From Acanthochlamys bracteata (lineage: Eukaryota > Streptophyta > Magnoliopsida > Pandanales > Velloziaceae): DNA of 64,000 nt. Position numbers and translations under genes: made by a program. Positions 22,219 to 34,006 of the stretch are shown in pieces (within the stretch, counting starts at the first letter, position 1; each line of letters starts with the position of its first letter). Where the stretch lies: NCBI GenBank assembly GCA_019914995.1, contig CM034133.1, positions 6,076,001 to 6,140,000 on the forward strand, given 5' to 3'. The notes beneath the pieces were generated by a model that was not told the origin of the DNA, made no database searches, and was given only the letters and a program-made list of their open reading frames with translations.

Positions 22219-23929
22219 ATAATTTATTCTTCACTCACCCTATTTTTTCTAGATTTTTCTTCTCTCCGGCTCCTCGAAATCGGTCATGATATGATCTGTG
22301 ATCCGATGAGGTTTTCTTTTTCTTCAATACCAATCTTCAGTCCACGTCTCTCTCGTCTCCTTCTCAGGTGTCTGATCTTTTTAATCTCTGCTTGGCGTGT
22401 TTCTTCTTCGGTGATCTGTTGTTCCGACGAGTGAGTTTTTTCTTTATCGTCGATTTTCATTCTCTCGTCTTTTTTCTTCGCCACTGCTAACTATGTAGCT
22501 ACTGTGCAGTGCCAATCGAACACGCGAGCACGAAGACGAATGCATAATGGTGATTAAATTCTTCTTCTTTCAAAATCAATTGAATAATTTTTTTTTCTTT
22601 ATAATTTATGTGAATTCTGTGATTTATGCTATGATCAAGTTTAATAGAGGGCTTGGATTTTAGGTAGTTTACTCTTTGTTCTCATTTGTTATTTACATTC
22701 TACATAGGAGGAATTCATTATGAAGGATGCTTCTCAGTACATGCATATAATAATGCAAATAGCTAAGAAAAGAATGGACTATATAGATGAGAAGTTTTAC
22801 TATAAATGGTAAATTTTTTGCATTGTTAGAACACAATTATTAGTATGAATAAATTGTTTAAACAAGTAAGCTTTTAATACTATGAGAGATTGACTAGATA
22901 GCTAGATGACTAGCCACTTTGATCTTGTTTATCGATTTATATGTTTAATCATATGTACTGTATACGTTGTAAATTATATGAGAAATTGAATCTAAATTCT
23001 AAACTCTAATGATATGTACTGATTTAATCGTTGTTGTAGCAATATATATATATATATATTATTGTAACTAAATTGATGAAAGAATATTTTCTTTATGTAT
23101 ATGTAAAACGAGAACTGAGTTAATTTTCTATGAGTAAATTAATACATGAAATATAAAAGAAGAACCTGATATATATGTTTGGTTTGATAAATTTTTTCTT
23201 TTTGGCAAGAGGAACAATCTTGTTACTATTGTTCCAAAGAAACTTAATGAATAGCGTGTAAGTGCATGTTTAGGATCGTTTTGTAGTCCTTGCTTAATCA
23301 GCAATACTACATATTAGTGTACTGATAATATACTTTTTTCTGAAAATGGAAACAATTAGTGCTTGACTTTCTTGCATTCTTATTCTGCAACTCCAAGCAA
23401 CAACACCTACCTAGCTAGAAATATGTTTGGTACTTAAAGCACTTACATAGTAATATATGTCAACAAGTTTCTTCTGTTGCTTCTAACATGTTTTCTGTAA
23501 GTACTATCTCCAAACATAAACAGGATATTGTTCATAAGGTAATATTTTGCTTTAAGCAAGGAGTGTTCTTCTATGAGTAGTTACTAATTTTAGAGCTAAG
23601 AAAATTCTTTTTGTAGCATATAGTGATTGAGTTGATCTATCATTATTTTTTTCAATCACCTTTCTAGTTCTTAACTTTTATTTACTTATTTAGTTGACAT
23701 AGAAGTTTGCTTTCATGTTCCAGCTAAAAGCAAAAAATTTTGTTTTTGGAGCTAACATGTCAATTTAGAAGTACGCTTCCATTTTTTCCCAACTAAGAAT
23801 TATTATAAGCAATATGGCTCTATTTTTCTTTTGAGGATTCTTAAAAGCTTGCTTTACTTGTATAGCAATTTTAAAAACTTATTATTGAGAATTTGATTAG
23901 TTGTATAATGTTTAGATAGAGGATTCTGG

Positions 23930-24910
23930 AAACAGAAAGTGTCAAGACAAATCTCTAAGAGTTTCAAATGGATAGAATCTATTCTTTTGAAATTTATTAA
24001 GTGTTGTGAACAAGATATTCATAAAGATAATATGCCAACAACACATTTCAATGCACAAGGGTGGAAAAATATTGAATGGTGCTATGTGATGTCACTGGAC
24101 AAGTTCTTTATCGTAAGCAACTGAAAAACAGATGAGATTTCATGAAAAATGAGAGGAGAGATTATCAGTCGTTGAGTATAGAGAGTTAGGCCTAAGATGG
24201 GATCACATTCGCAAGCTATTATTGCAGACGATGATTGGTGGGATTCTAAGATTAAGGTAACTTCTCTTGCGTAGCATCATATTCATATTTATTATGACAT
24301 GCCCTAATCTAATTGTATATGCATATAGGCATACCCTAAATTCAGAAGGTTCAAGGATAGAGATTTATCAATAATCCTGATCATTACAAAATCTTGTTTG
24401 AGAGCATTACTGCTAATGGTATGCGAGCTAGAGCAGCATCACAAGTTCAACGGGAAAGTCAAGAAACATAAACTGCCATGAATTTGGAAGACTGTGGGGA
24501 TAGTCAGGATAAAGAGAATGCTTCAGAAAATGCTTCTTCGCAAGTATCTCCTTGTATTGTGACTGATAGCGATTTATTTCTTACTGATAGCTTTAGGTTC
24601 GAAAGATCTATTAGAGCAGGAAACATCAATAAGAAGAAAAAGTCGTTAGCTATGGCTTCGGTGAAGGATTATATTAATGAACTTCTGCAGATTGTGAAGA
24701 AAAGTAGCCTACTTGAGGTAGCAAAAGCAACGAGTGCTAAACATGTGTTGAAATATTGAAAGCTTTCTCGGATTACAAACAAACTTTCTACTATGAAATT
24801 ATGCATTAAGTATAATGTGTAAAGAAAAAGATACTCGAGATATCTTCATGAGCATTGATAATGCTGATTGTTACAGATGGTTGAGTGTCATTATGAAAAC
24901 TTTCACTTGA
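23930..24910 (+). pseudogene. Myb/SANT-like (L10-interacting MYB type) gene, broken
   Basis: Blocks match the plant Myb/SANT-like family: LKFIKCCEQDIHKDN...THFNAQGWKNI (23970-24080), LYRKQLKNR.DFMKNERRDYQSL (24100-24170), then IIADDDWWDSKIK, a GTAACT...ATAG intron (about 24257-24326), AYPKFRRFKDRDLS, a Ser/Asn/Glu-rich linker, a coiled region ASVKDYINELLQIVKKSS and the tail DTRDIFMSIDNADCYRWLSV (24830-24890). The conserved Trp codon after KNR is TGA, and frame changes occur around 24180, so no intact protein is made. Family members bind DNA or interact with ribosomal protein L10 (LIMYB); related Myb proteins accompany Harbinger transposases. The N-terminal Trp region is poorly preserved. Confidence 0.75.
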
Positions 24911-25690
24911 GTCAAAGCAAAAATAATTAATGTTGTAATGTTGTATTTTAATGTTTAATATTTGTTATTTTTTAGAGAAACAATGATGTTGTAATGTTTA
25001 TTAGTTTAGATTGTAATAGTAAAATATTGTGATATTTTGTTCTATTGTTAGATTAAAATGTTTCTTACATTGTTATATTTATTTGCTAGATGTTATTTGA
25101 AAATTGTTTTTAAATTTACTGTTGCAATGATTTATGTATGTTATGTTAATCATATTATTCTCCATTACTTATTGTATATACTGATAGTTAATTTATATTT
25201 GAAAATTGTGTATTTAATTACAGTGTATGAATGCATTATTATTTCAATATCTTTTAGAGTACTTATAAACTATACAATTTATTCATTATTAATAATTTTT
25301 AATTATGAACAAATTATTAATTTTAAAATATTAATATTATTTTAAAATATAACTAATTAGTCATTTAATAAGTAAATAATAATATATTCATATGTTCAAA
25401 ATTAACTGGAAAACATATTTATGAATTATATCTTTAAAATATATATTAACTACTTATTATAAAAAGATGTTTTAGTCATTTTATATTTTTTTCAGCTTTT
25501 CAATTCCCTTTGCCAAACATTCTATTGAATTTTTTTTTTAAAGTTAATTTTATCTAAACACACACATTCTTTTATAGAAAAAAATTACAACTGTGTTGTT
25601 TTTAAAAGTTATTAATATAATTTTTGAAGAAAAGTTGAAAATTTTCAGCTCAGCCAAATGCCTCAAAATTTTTTATCCGAGACGCCCAAG
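24911..25690. other. Extremely AT-rich DNA, no gene
   Basis: Runs of AATTATT and TATTTTAA predominate. A hydrophobic reading frame near 25058-25345 is a by-product of the AT bias and resembles no known family. Confidence 0.6.
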
Positions 25691-25734
25691 TTAACCTAGC
25701 AAACGAAGTTATTTTAAAATTTTTTAAAAACTTT

Positions 25735-25930
25735 GGGGGTGTTTGGCTGTGCTAGCACAAAATAGTGATTAACGCTTTTGGATATGCCTGCTTTAGACAA
25801 CGAAAAGCGGCTTTAAACAGTAAAAAGTAAAAAAGCAACGTTCGATGATTTTTTGTTTAATTATATAGATATTTGAGAGAGCTTATTTTTTCTTTTTATT
25901 TCATATTTTTTTTAATAATATTTTATAAAT
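25735..25930. repeat. Possible MITE end (GGGGGTGTTTGGC terminus)
   Basis: The sequence GGGGGTGTTTGGCTGTGC is typical of one end of Tourist/hAT-like MITEs. No matching inverse end was found; it may have been lost where the gypsy fossil begins. Confidence 0.3.
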
Positions 25931-28479
25931 CTACCTCTTCAAATTCGACTTTGTCCTTGAAGCCTATCAAGGGAAAACTGTTAGATATTGGATTAGCGTT
26001 GATAACCTAGGAAGGAATTCAGCTAGCCTTCTTGATGTGGGGAGCATGGAAAATCGGATGAATCTTTGAAGAGGGTGGTAAGGTTAGTCGATACGCTGCT
26101 AGACCCTGTGCCTTCTCCACCACAAAGGGCCCATAATAACGGAAGCGATGCTTATGGTCCCTTTGTGCCGCAATCGACGATTGACGACATGGCCTCAACA
26201 TAAGGAAGACTCGATCTCCAGGTTGATAATGCTAGTCTCTTCATAGTCCGTTGCCAAACTGTTTCATCTTGTTTTAGGCTCTGGAGAGTGGTGTTTTAAT
26301 TCCTGCAAGATCTCATCTCCTTCAGAGTCGTGACCCTAGTTCATTGTGCATATGCTCCCTGCAGGAAACGAAACCAATGGTGGGGGAGGCTGCCACAAAT
26401 AGTCTCAAAGGGAGTTATTTTGGTTCACGAATGAGTGTGAGTATTGTATGAAAATTCTGCCCAATGTAGCGAATTGATCCAATTCTGAGGGTGATCTTCA
26501 ATGACGTAGCGTAGGTATGTTTCGAAGACTCAATTACCTACCTCCAATTGCCCACCTGTTTGAGGGTGACAAGCGAACTCATGCAATGTGGTGCTTTGCG
26601 ATGTAGCTCCCTCCAAAATGTACTAAGAAATACTAGATCCTATCAGATACTATGGTGGCCAGACATCAAAGGAGTCAAACCACTTCCTAGGAGAAGATGC
26701 TAGCAATGTCGATAGCCGTATAGGAATGTTTCAAAGCTACTAAATGTGAATACTTAGAAAGTCGGTCTACTATAACCAAGATTACACCTTTATCTCCTGA
26801 TATGAGCAGCGCTTTTATGAAGTCCATTGCAATGTCTATCCACAGCTGTTCCGGTATAGGAAGAGGCTGAAGTAAACTCACTGGCCACAAGCATTCTTAA
26901 CACGTGCACAAGTGGCACAAGCTGCAACATACCTACGGAAATCCTTAGACACGCCTAGCCAATGAAATAGATATGCTACCGCTTGAACGTGCGAAACTCT
27001 CCACCATGGCCCCCTCTAGCTGGATTATGTGCCTCATAAAGTAGTTGCTTGTGTAGGGAGGAGTCATCTAGCACTCGAACTTTCTTGTTATGAATGAGAA
27101 TATCATTAGCCAATTGTTGTTCCGCTTTTACTTTTGGGTAGTAGTTTGAACTAGCTCGGGCTGAGAAGGATCTCTCTACTGTGCCAAGTGTATTTCATCC
27201 CAAAACATAGGACGATGAAGACGGCCAAATAATCCTCTTGTCTTCTTGAAAGAGTGTCTGTAACAGCATTTTGAGAGCCCGAGCAATACTCAATTCGATA
27301 ATCAAATCTTAACTGCTTCCTTAACCACTTATGTTGTTTGATGGTTGTCAACCGTTGCTTTAATAAGTAGTTCAAATTCAAATGATCAGTTTTGATGATG
27401 AATTGCTATCCTAAGAAATGGGTCTCCATTTCTGGACTGCAAGCACCAATGCCAAGCTCCTCTCATAAGTGGACTTCTCTATGGCAAAAGGAGAAACCAA
27501 AGAAAGCTACCAACCTTTAGTGTTGAGTTAGCACCCATCGATGCCCCTACTAGATGCATCTATTTCTACAGTAAAGTTGCATCAAAACTTGGATGTAGTA
27601 GTCATTACCTTTTCAACAATTGGAACGCCCAATCAGCCTCAATGGTCCATCCAAAGGAATCTTTTTTTAAGAGTGCTACTAGTGGTGTGCGATACTGCCA
27701 TAGGCCTTGACAAAAGTAACCCGTAAGGCCTACGAATCCTCATAGCTCTGTCGGAGAGGTAGGACAAGCCAAACGGTCATAGCTTGCACTTTAATAGGAT
27801 ATTCGCACCTCCTAATCAACCTGAACAACAAATACGTCTCCCTTCCACCCCTTGGGCAAAATTTGTGCTCAGACAAAATATGGCCTACACTACTACACAT
27901 TTGTCCTATATCGATCGAAAAATTCAGTCGGTAAACAAATAAATTTAGTCGGTAAAGAGATTACCGAATAAAAAATACGATCAGCATTCGGTCGGCAACA
28001 ACTCGTCGGTAATGCATTTACCGACTAACATACAAATTTAGTTGGTAAGTTACTCTGCATTACCGACTGATTAATTTTAGTCGAGACTTAATAAATTATC
28101 GACTGAAATTATTAATGAGAAAATTTAAAATACTGACTAAAATTTTAGTGGATAAATTAAATTTACCGACTATATTTTTTAGTAGGTAAATTTAAGTTAC
28201 CGACTGAATATTTCAGTAGGTAAGTTCAAATTACCAACCGAAACTTTCAGTGGCTAAGTTTTGAATTACCAACTAAAAATTATTGTATTCAATATTATGC
28301 ATTAATATTACCAAATATTTATAAAATAATAAATAACATTCAATATATATATTTATCAAAATTATACATCATTCACAAAAAAATTTATTAATAGTATATA
28401 CATTCATCAACATCAATATGCATCAAATTTATAATGACAAATTTATTAACAATTACAAATAGAATGATGAATCTTCAAA

Positions 28480-29076
28480 AATGATAGCTTCTATCTTTAA
28501 TCCTTGACTACAATCGTCATTCTTGTAACCTAGAAAGGCCTTTGTTTGAATCGCTGGGGCTATCTAGTGCAGGTGATGAATTCAAAAGCATTTGGATTTT
28601 GAGGATTCATGGCTAAGCCAACAACGAATCTATAAGCTACCCTGCTGGCAGACACTCTCTAACTTCACCTATTCAATCTGCAAAGGAGAAAAGAGCCAGG
28701 ATCCACACAAAAAAAAAAAAACATTTATCAATGGTCTAATACAAGTATTAAAAAAAGCAACACTTCGGAACATAACAGCATTTGCTACATGATTGGACAT
28801 CCATAGCCATATAAATTGGAAAGTTTACTTAAGTCATTGCAAAGTTGTTGCCATAAGTGTTGATTCTCATCTAGTCATTTTCTCAAAACAAAATTGCTAT
28901 GCCACAAGGTTTTCTAACATCAGTTTTCGAAGATTGAAACAACCTAGTCATTTCTACATTGATGCTAAAAGAATAAGCAGAAAATACAGCAACAAAATTT
29001 ACTTCTGAAAGTTGGTTATGACAAAGTTAAGAAATACAAAAGTTTAAGCAAGATAGGAAAAGAGCTTCCAAACCTT
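28480..29076. other. Interior of the CACTA element left of the DeSI piece
   Basis: Sequence between the subterminal repeats and the captured exons; a poly-A run sits near 28710. CTTCCAAACCTTTTAAGCTA occurs at 29066 and again near 29346, a local duplication around the captured exon. No other coding family recognised. Confidence 0.4.
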
Positions 29077-29750
29077 TTAAGCTATATTTCCAGCAACCTC
29101 CATAGCAGTGTCGCCAGCCTTAGCAAAAACAATTGACCCAAGCTGAACGCACAAGCATACCCAAATGAGAACAAAGGCAGACATAAGCAATATGCAAGTG
29201 CAGGATATAGTCTGATTTCTAAGCACATATCTTAAAATTTGGACTTGCTAGAAACAGATGACCATGAGTTGAAACCTGTTAATAGGCCAGCTTATTACTA
29301 CAGTAATAGTGGAAAATACAGTTGCTAGCCCCATTTCATCAAAGAACTTCCAAACCTTTTAAGCTAACAAATCAAAGTCTTTCATTACAACAATTAACAA
29401 AATTATCTTCCCTGGCAGCGTTGATCAGAGACGAATTTAAGCTACCGATAATTTCTAAAAACTTTGATCAGAGACGATTTTGTAGATTGTCATGTGTAAG
29501 CATATATCAATGACAAAAATCGAAGATACAGCTACATATTTAGAAACTCATAGAACATTCTAAAATGGATAATTCACCTGGCAGTGTTGGAGCACCGAGC
29601 ATTTCATAGAGTTCATCACAGAAGTGGTTGTAGTTCCTCAATAGCAAATTATATGAGTTTGTTAGCCACTCTCTACTAAGTTCCCTCAAGATTTGATTTA
29701 CTTTGGAGATTGAATTGTCTCCCCAAAAACAATGGCCTCGCAGCAGTTTC
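29077..29750 (-). pseudogene. Captured PPPDE (DeSI-like) deSUMOylating-protease gene fragment
   Basis: Two minus-strand exon pieces. The first (about 29750-29572) reads CEAIVFGETIQSP, then VNQILRELSREW...SYNLLLRNYNHFCDELYEMLG, and ends CCAG before GTGAAT. The second (29142-29077) follows a TTCAG acceptor and reads WVNCF, then AKAGDTAMEVAGNIA. Plant DeSI-like/PPPDE proteins have SYDLLxKNCNHFCDEL and GWVNRFANAGDAAxEVAGNTA at the same places. The catalytic Cys of the NCNHF motif is Tyr here. A one-base frameshift lies near 29700 and another after WVNCF. It is a captured, non-functional copy lacking the N-terminal His half, with upstream GC-rich sequence (29.76-30.1 kb) that may be the donor gene's 5' part. 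Confidence 0.8.
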
Positions 29751-32700
29751 TGTCATCAACATCATCGACGTCTATTGAATCCCTGCAACTCTCAACCGAT
29801 CCATCTCGAAACTATCCTAAAGTCTCGATCTAAATCCCCTCCACCTCCGATGCCGTTGTAACAACTCGTTCCTGACTGGATCCCCCAAGAACCTGCGGCG
29901 AAACAGTTAATATTGCTCTTACCACCGCCGCCGAAGTTGCTGCTGCAGTTATTGTTGTAGAACAAATCAGTTATGGCTGAAGAAGTATTGATCGAGTTTG
30001 GCGACTTCGAGACCTCGCTGAGGTGATAGGTTCTTCACCGGGGGTTTTATTCCCCAGTGGAGAGAATTAGAAACCATAGGTTTAATTCGCGCTGCGAATA
30101 GAAGAAAAGGAGAACACACACCTGGTTTAATTTACAAATTACCGACTGATGAGCTAGCAGTCAGCAAAGTGCCGACGAAAATATAGAAGTCAGGTAAAGT
30201 ACCGACTATTTAGACTCAGTCGGTAATTGTGGCACTTATCGACTATTTTTATTTAATCGGTATTTTTCATTCAGCAAATTTACTTACTAAAATATATTCA
30301 GTCGGTAAATTAGCTACTGAAATTATTTTAGTCAGTAAATTTACCGACTGAAAATGGGTTTAGTGGGAAAATTTACCGATTATAGTAGATTCAGTCGATA
30401 ATTTATTCATAAATATAAATTTGCTTAATAAATTTACCGATTACTCTTGTTTTGGTGGGTAATATATCTAATTTATTGACAGTCAATGCTATCCGTACGT
30501 AATTTAGAAATTCTTCCGACTATATTTTTTCAGTCGGTATGTTTCGGTCGGTGAAAACTATTTTTGTAGGAGTGCTAGTTAATCCAACTCCTTGCACCCG
30601 AACCTACACTTGGAAAATTTGCGTAAAGGTTCTCCTATCTTAGTACTTGAAATGCCTTAGTGAGGTGCACCATGTGCTCCTACCAAGTCCTGCTATACAC
30701 CAAAATGTCATAGAATGTACAAGCACAAATTCGAATGTAGGGACGAAAAGCTTCGTACATTAAAGATTAGAAAGTAGAGGGTGCATTGGTTAGGATGAAG
30801 GGCATCAGCAAGAACTCGTAATGCCCATCATGAGTCACTTTGTCGTATGGACATGTTCATTCTTTACCCAAATTTGATGATAATTGGATTTTATATTGAA
30901 TTTGAGAAGAACGAAGCTCTATGTAACTCATCAAGCAATTCTGAATTATCGGGATTGGAAATTTATCCTTGACAGTGATCTCATTGAGTGATCTGTAATC
31001 CACACAAAATCGCCAAGGGATGTCTGTCTTTTGCACTAGCAAGAATTGGAAAGAAAAAGCATAACTGCTTGGGTGTATTATAATTGTGAACGCATCTCAA
31101 CAACGGCTCTCTCAATTTCAGTTTTTTGAATGTATGGGAACTTGTACGGCCTAAGCTGGCTAGTGCTGCGCCTTGCAGGAGTGGTATGCTGTGATCATGG
31201 GTCCTCCGAAGTGGTAGTCTTATTAAAGACCTAAAAGTAGCAGCATATTGGCTTACCAAGCAATCATTGTAGATTAGAGTGCATGGTGCTAGTATCCTCT
31301 TCTGTTTCTATTGTGCTCAACTGCCATACCCTTAATGAACATAGCATTCTCTTTGGCTCAGGCTCGTCAACTATGAGACCCTCCCTCCTCGAATCCCTTG
31401 AAATAAAATTTCCTATCCTTGTATAGTGAATCTCATCTTTGATCTTTGCCAATATGTCACAACAACTCTAAGACCCTCAAGCCATTAGATCCCAAGTACT
31501 AAGTCCATGCCACCCAACGGAAAAGCCTATGTACTGACTACTAGTTCTACCCCTTGAATTGTCAGTATCACCTTCTTTTGAATGACTTTAATAGAGTGTG
31601 GCCTTCCATCAGCCAACTCCACTTTAGCAGGATGAATGGTTGTTAGAGGTAGCCTAAGGTACTTCGTTAATTGATTGGATATTGGATTACATGTACTCCC
31701 TGAATCGATCAATATGAGTACTTCCTTTTGCTTGAGCATCCACTATTCCATTCAAGGACATCTTCAGGTAGTCCATCATTTCCGAAATTTATTCCTCGTC
31801 GCTCTCCCTTATGTTGGTGACATTGGCGGCATTTAACTTTGCATACTTGTGTCCCTCATGTTTTCTCATCACAATAGAAACACAACTACTTGGCACGTAT
31901 AGTATTGATCTCAGCTATTGACAAGCTGCTGACTCTAGTTTGTGATGTTTGTTAGGATGCGCCTGCCTGCAGTTAGTTAGCTTGTGGTGCTAGAGTTTCT
32001 TGTGGTGGTGCTAGTGGTTCTGTCTGTAGATGTTGCAAGTGAAAATCTAGACTTGACTTATGCTCAAACAATTTTGCAAACATGTATGATGTTTGAATAT
32101 GAGAGCGTCTGATGGCCAGCACTTCTATACGAGTCTCTTTGTTAGGCCCCTACAAAATCTCCCAATTAGATCTTGCTCCATCGTGTGGGGTACTCAGGTC
32201 ATAAGTCTTCAAAGGCAACTAGGTATTCCCCTATTGGACTTGTTTGATGCAATTAATATAGGGCAAAATTGGAATTGCCAAAGACGTTAGACCAAATCTA
32301 GCCAGTAATGCCTCATGCTTCTCCTCCCATGTGGGTTGAGGTTTGCTATGCTATCATAGCTTTGGTACTACATATTGGCTTTATCTTGGAAATACATGAC
32401 AATAATATGAACATGTTCTCATGGAGAGGTGTCTCAAAACTTGAAGTACTTCTTAGCTCAGTATAGCCACTCATATGGCCAATTTCCATCAATATAGGGA
32501 AACTTATAACCTTCTTTGTATGGTCAGGAATAGGGTTTTTGGTGATATCTGCTCAAGCGATTAGGAAATTGGAATTCTTAAAGAGTTGGCTGGTGTAGTA
32601 TAATGCTGTGTTGGTGGTTTGTGTATGCATTAGTAGGTGGAATTGAAGGAGTTAATAGGTGGTCACGGGATGCTGGAACTTGGCTTGCTACTACTAGTTT

Positions 32701-33141
32701 TCTGAACAGTTGGTAAAGGAGGTTTGCTATGCGATTTATGGTCTCTGTCCTTTAGGTGACTTTTGGCTATAGAAAAGTGGTGGTGTAGTGGTTTCTGTTT
32801 GTGGTTCGTAGCTAGGTCTGGAGTAGGCAGTTCCACTGTCTTTCGATTTTTGGGCCGTCGATTAACTGACAGTTCTGTGTTGCTAGTTTTAATTGTCCTT
32901 GTAAAATGCTTTTGTTCATTACAAGGACAGCTATGCTGAGTTGTTCCGTGGGTTGCGTAATTAAACATACATCATATCTCCGCACTTAGGCTGGGATCCT
33001 CATCAGCTAGCATTAACTAGGCAAAAGCCGGTGATTGCAAAAAACTTCCTTCTCCCATTGTGATAGTTGCATCCAGTATCTTTGGCAAATCAGGGGTTGT
33101 TGATCGTTGTTTTTCCATGAACCTTGCTCTGGTACTAAGTT

Positions 33142-33630
33142 GATACACCCCAACTTGAAAATCAAGTTAAACTAAAACTAATTCAACTAGATATATTGGA
33201 ATCAACTTACATGCCTACTAGGGCTATGCCATTTCTTGTTTATAACAGAGATAGTTATAAACAACGAAAAGACTTCTCTTGAAATAAAGTTAGGTATCTA
33301 TATTGAATTCAAACTGAATTAAAAACAAACTCTATAAGTCCTAGTTAAATAAGAAATGTAAATGGCATAGCTCGGGCAGTGCATAGGCTCCATCAGAGCC
33401 ACCCGAGTATATTTCAAAAAGTACACGGGTGTCTTTATAGCCCCAATGACACTACCGAAATGGTGTCCTTGGCGCGCTTGAGCTGCAGCTGGCACTAGCT
33501 CAGACGAGTATAGCCCAAGCTCCTCCCAACACTTGTCCTTACTCTCTAGACCTGGGACATGATCAACAACTGGTCGCCGGCCTTCTATTTCGGCTAACTA
33601 GCCCTGCCATAATAACCATTATTTTGGTGC
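33142..33630 (-). repeat. 5' LTR of the minus-strand gypsy fossil (approximate end)
   Basis: Directly beyond the primer-binding site the plus strand reads TGATACACCCCAACTTG, so on the element's own strand the LTR ends in TGTATCA. The outer boundary near 33630 is estimated from a CA dinucleotide and a change in composition and is not confirmed by a target duplication. Confidence 0.55.
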
Positions 33631-34006
33631 TAGAGCATTATATCCACTTCCAGTTTATGGTTGTTTCTTGCCATTAAACTTTACCATCCTATTGACGAAG
33701 TCCTATAGGGTTATGTATATCCTTCTTGCAATGCACAAGCCGGAAGAAATCAACCCATTTTTTGATTCTCTTCTATTGTAAATACCCAGGAGCTAGGTGA
33801 AATAGATCTTTAGTTTTGCATAAAAGTTTTAGTTGTCAAAACTTATAGTCATAATCACTGCTGTGATGTTCCAAAGTTATTGCTTATTCAGTTTGATTTA
33901 TGTTTCATGTTTGTGGATAGTAAATATTTTCTCCTAAGTCTTGCTATCTATGATTTAAATTCAAGAAGCTCGAGCATATAATTTGATCGGGTTTTATGTT
34001 TTACAG
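33631..34006. other. Spacer / partial LSM4 intron
   Basis: No exon recognised. Its right end (TTTTATGTTTTACAG) is the splice acceptor of the first retained LSM4 exon, so at least the right part is LSM4 intron. Confidence 0.5.

Larger units (their letters stand above)
21982..25665 (+). mobile_element. Possible DNA transposon with subterminal inverted similarity around a Myb/SANT-like gene
   Basis: The left edge reads GAGGGTCTATTTGCTCAGTG with TGTTTGGCAAAC about 75 bases in. The inverse of the right edge reads GAGGCATTTGGCTGAGCTG, with TGTTTGGCAAAG further in. This resembles the ends of PIF/Harbinger or hAT elements, some of which carry a Myb/SANT-like accessory gene, as found inside. No DDE transposase was recognised and no target duplication is certain, so the boundaries are tentative. 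Confidence 0.35.
27888..30574. mobile_element. Non-autonomous CACTA element (2687 bp) carrying host gene pieces
   Basis: The left end is CACTACTACA and the inverse of the right end is CACTCCTACA, 9 of 10 identical. Both sides carry the 3-bp target duplication CTA (27885-27887 and 30575-30577). The outer about 400 bases at each side are filled with subterminal repeats of CAGTCGGTAA and its inverse TTACCGACTG in varied orientation, the normal transposase-binding layout of CACTA elements. No TNP1/TNP2 gene is present. The middle (28.5-30.1 kb) holds host-derived sequence including a PPPDE/DeSI-like fragment. It is inserted in the pol region of the gypsy fossil. Confidence 0.92.
25930..33630 (-). 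mobile_element. Ty3/gypsy (Reina-like chromovirus) fossil, interrupted by a CACTA element
   Basis: Reading leftward on the minus strand: LTR, primer-binding site near 33130-33140 (TACCAGAGC, complementary to initiator Met-tRNA), Gag (about 33.0-31.9 kb), protease with LILIDSGSTCNPISNQL (31.7 kb), RT with FCVDYRSLNEITVKDKFPIP (about 31.0 kb), the CACTA insertion, RNase H with YRIEYCSGSQNAVTDTLSR (27.3 kb), integrase with LVIVDRLSKYSHLVALKHSY (26.8 kb) and a C-terminal integrase piece YYGPFVVEK...IHPIFHAPHIKK (26.1 kb). The order RT-RNase H-integrase defines Ty3/gypsy. The LTR at its 3' end was not found. It is heavily broken throughout and older than the CACTA insertion. Confidence 0.88.

Noticed and set aside
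25058-25345. Hydrophobic 95-residue frame that looks membrane-like
   Set aside because: The region is almost pure A and T, which gives Ile, Leu, Phe and Tyr codons by composition; no start context or homologue recognised.
32663-32968. Separate host gene on the minus strand (Pro/His/Lys-rich)
   Set aside because: It lies between the LTR and protease of the gypsy fossil, in the Gag position and orientation, so it is best explained as decayed Gag.
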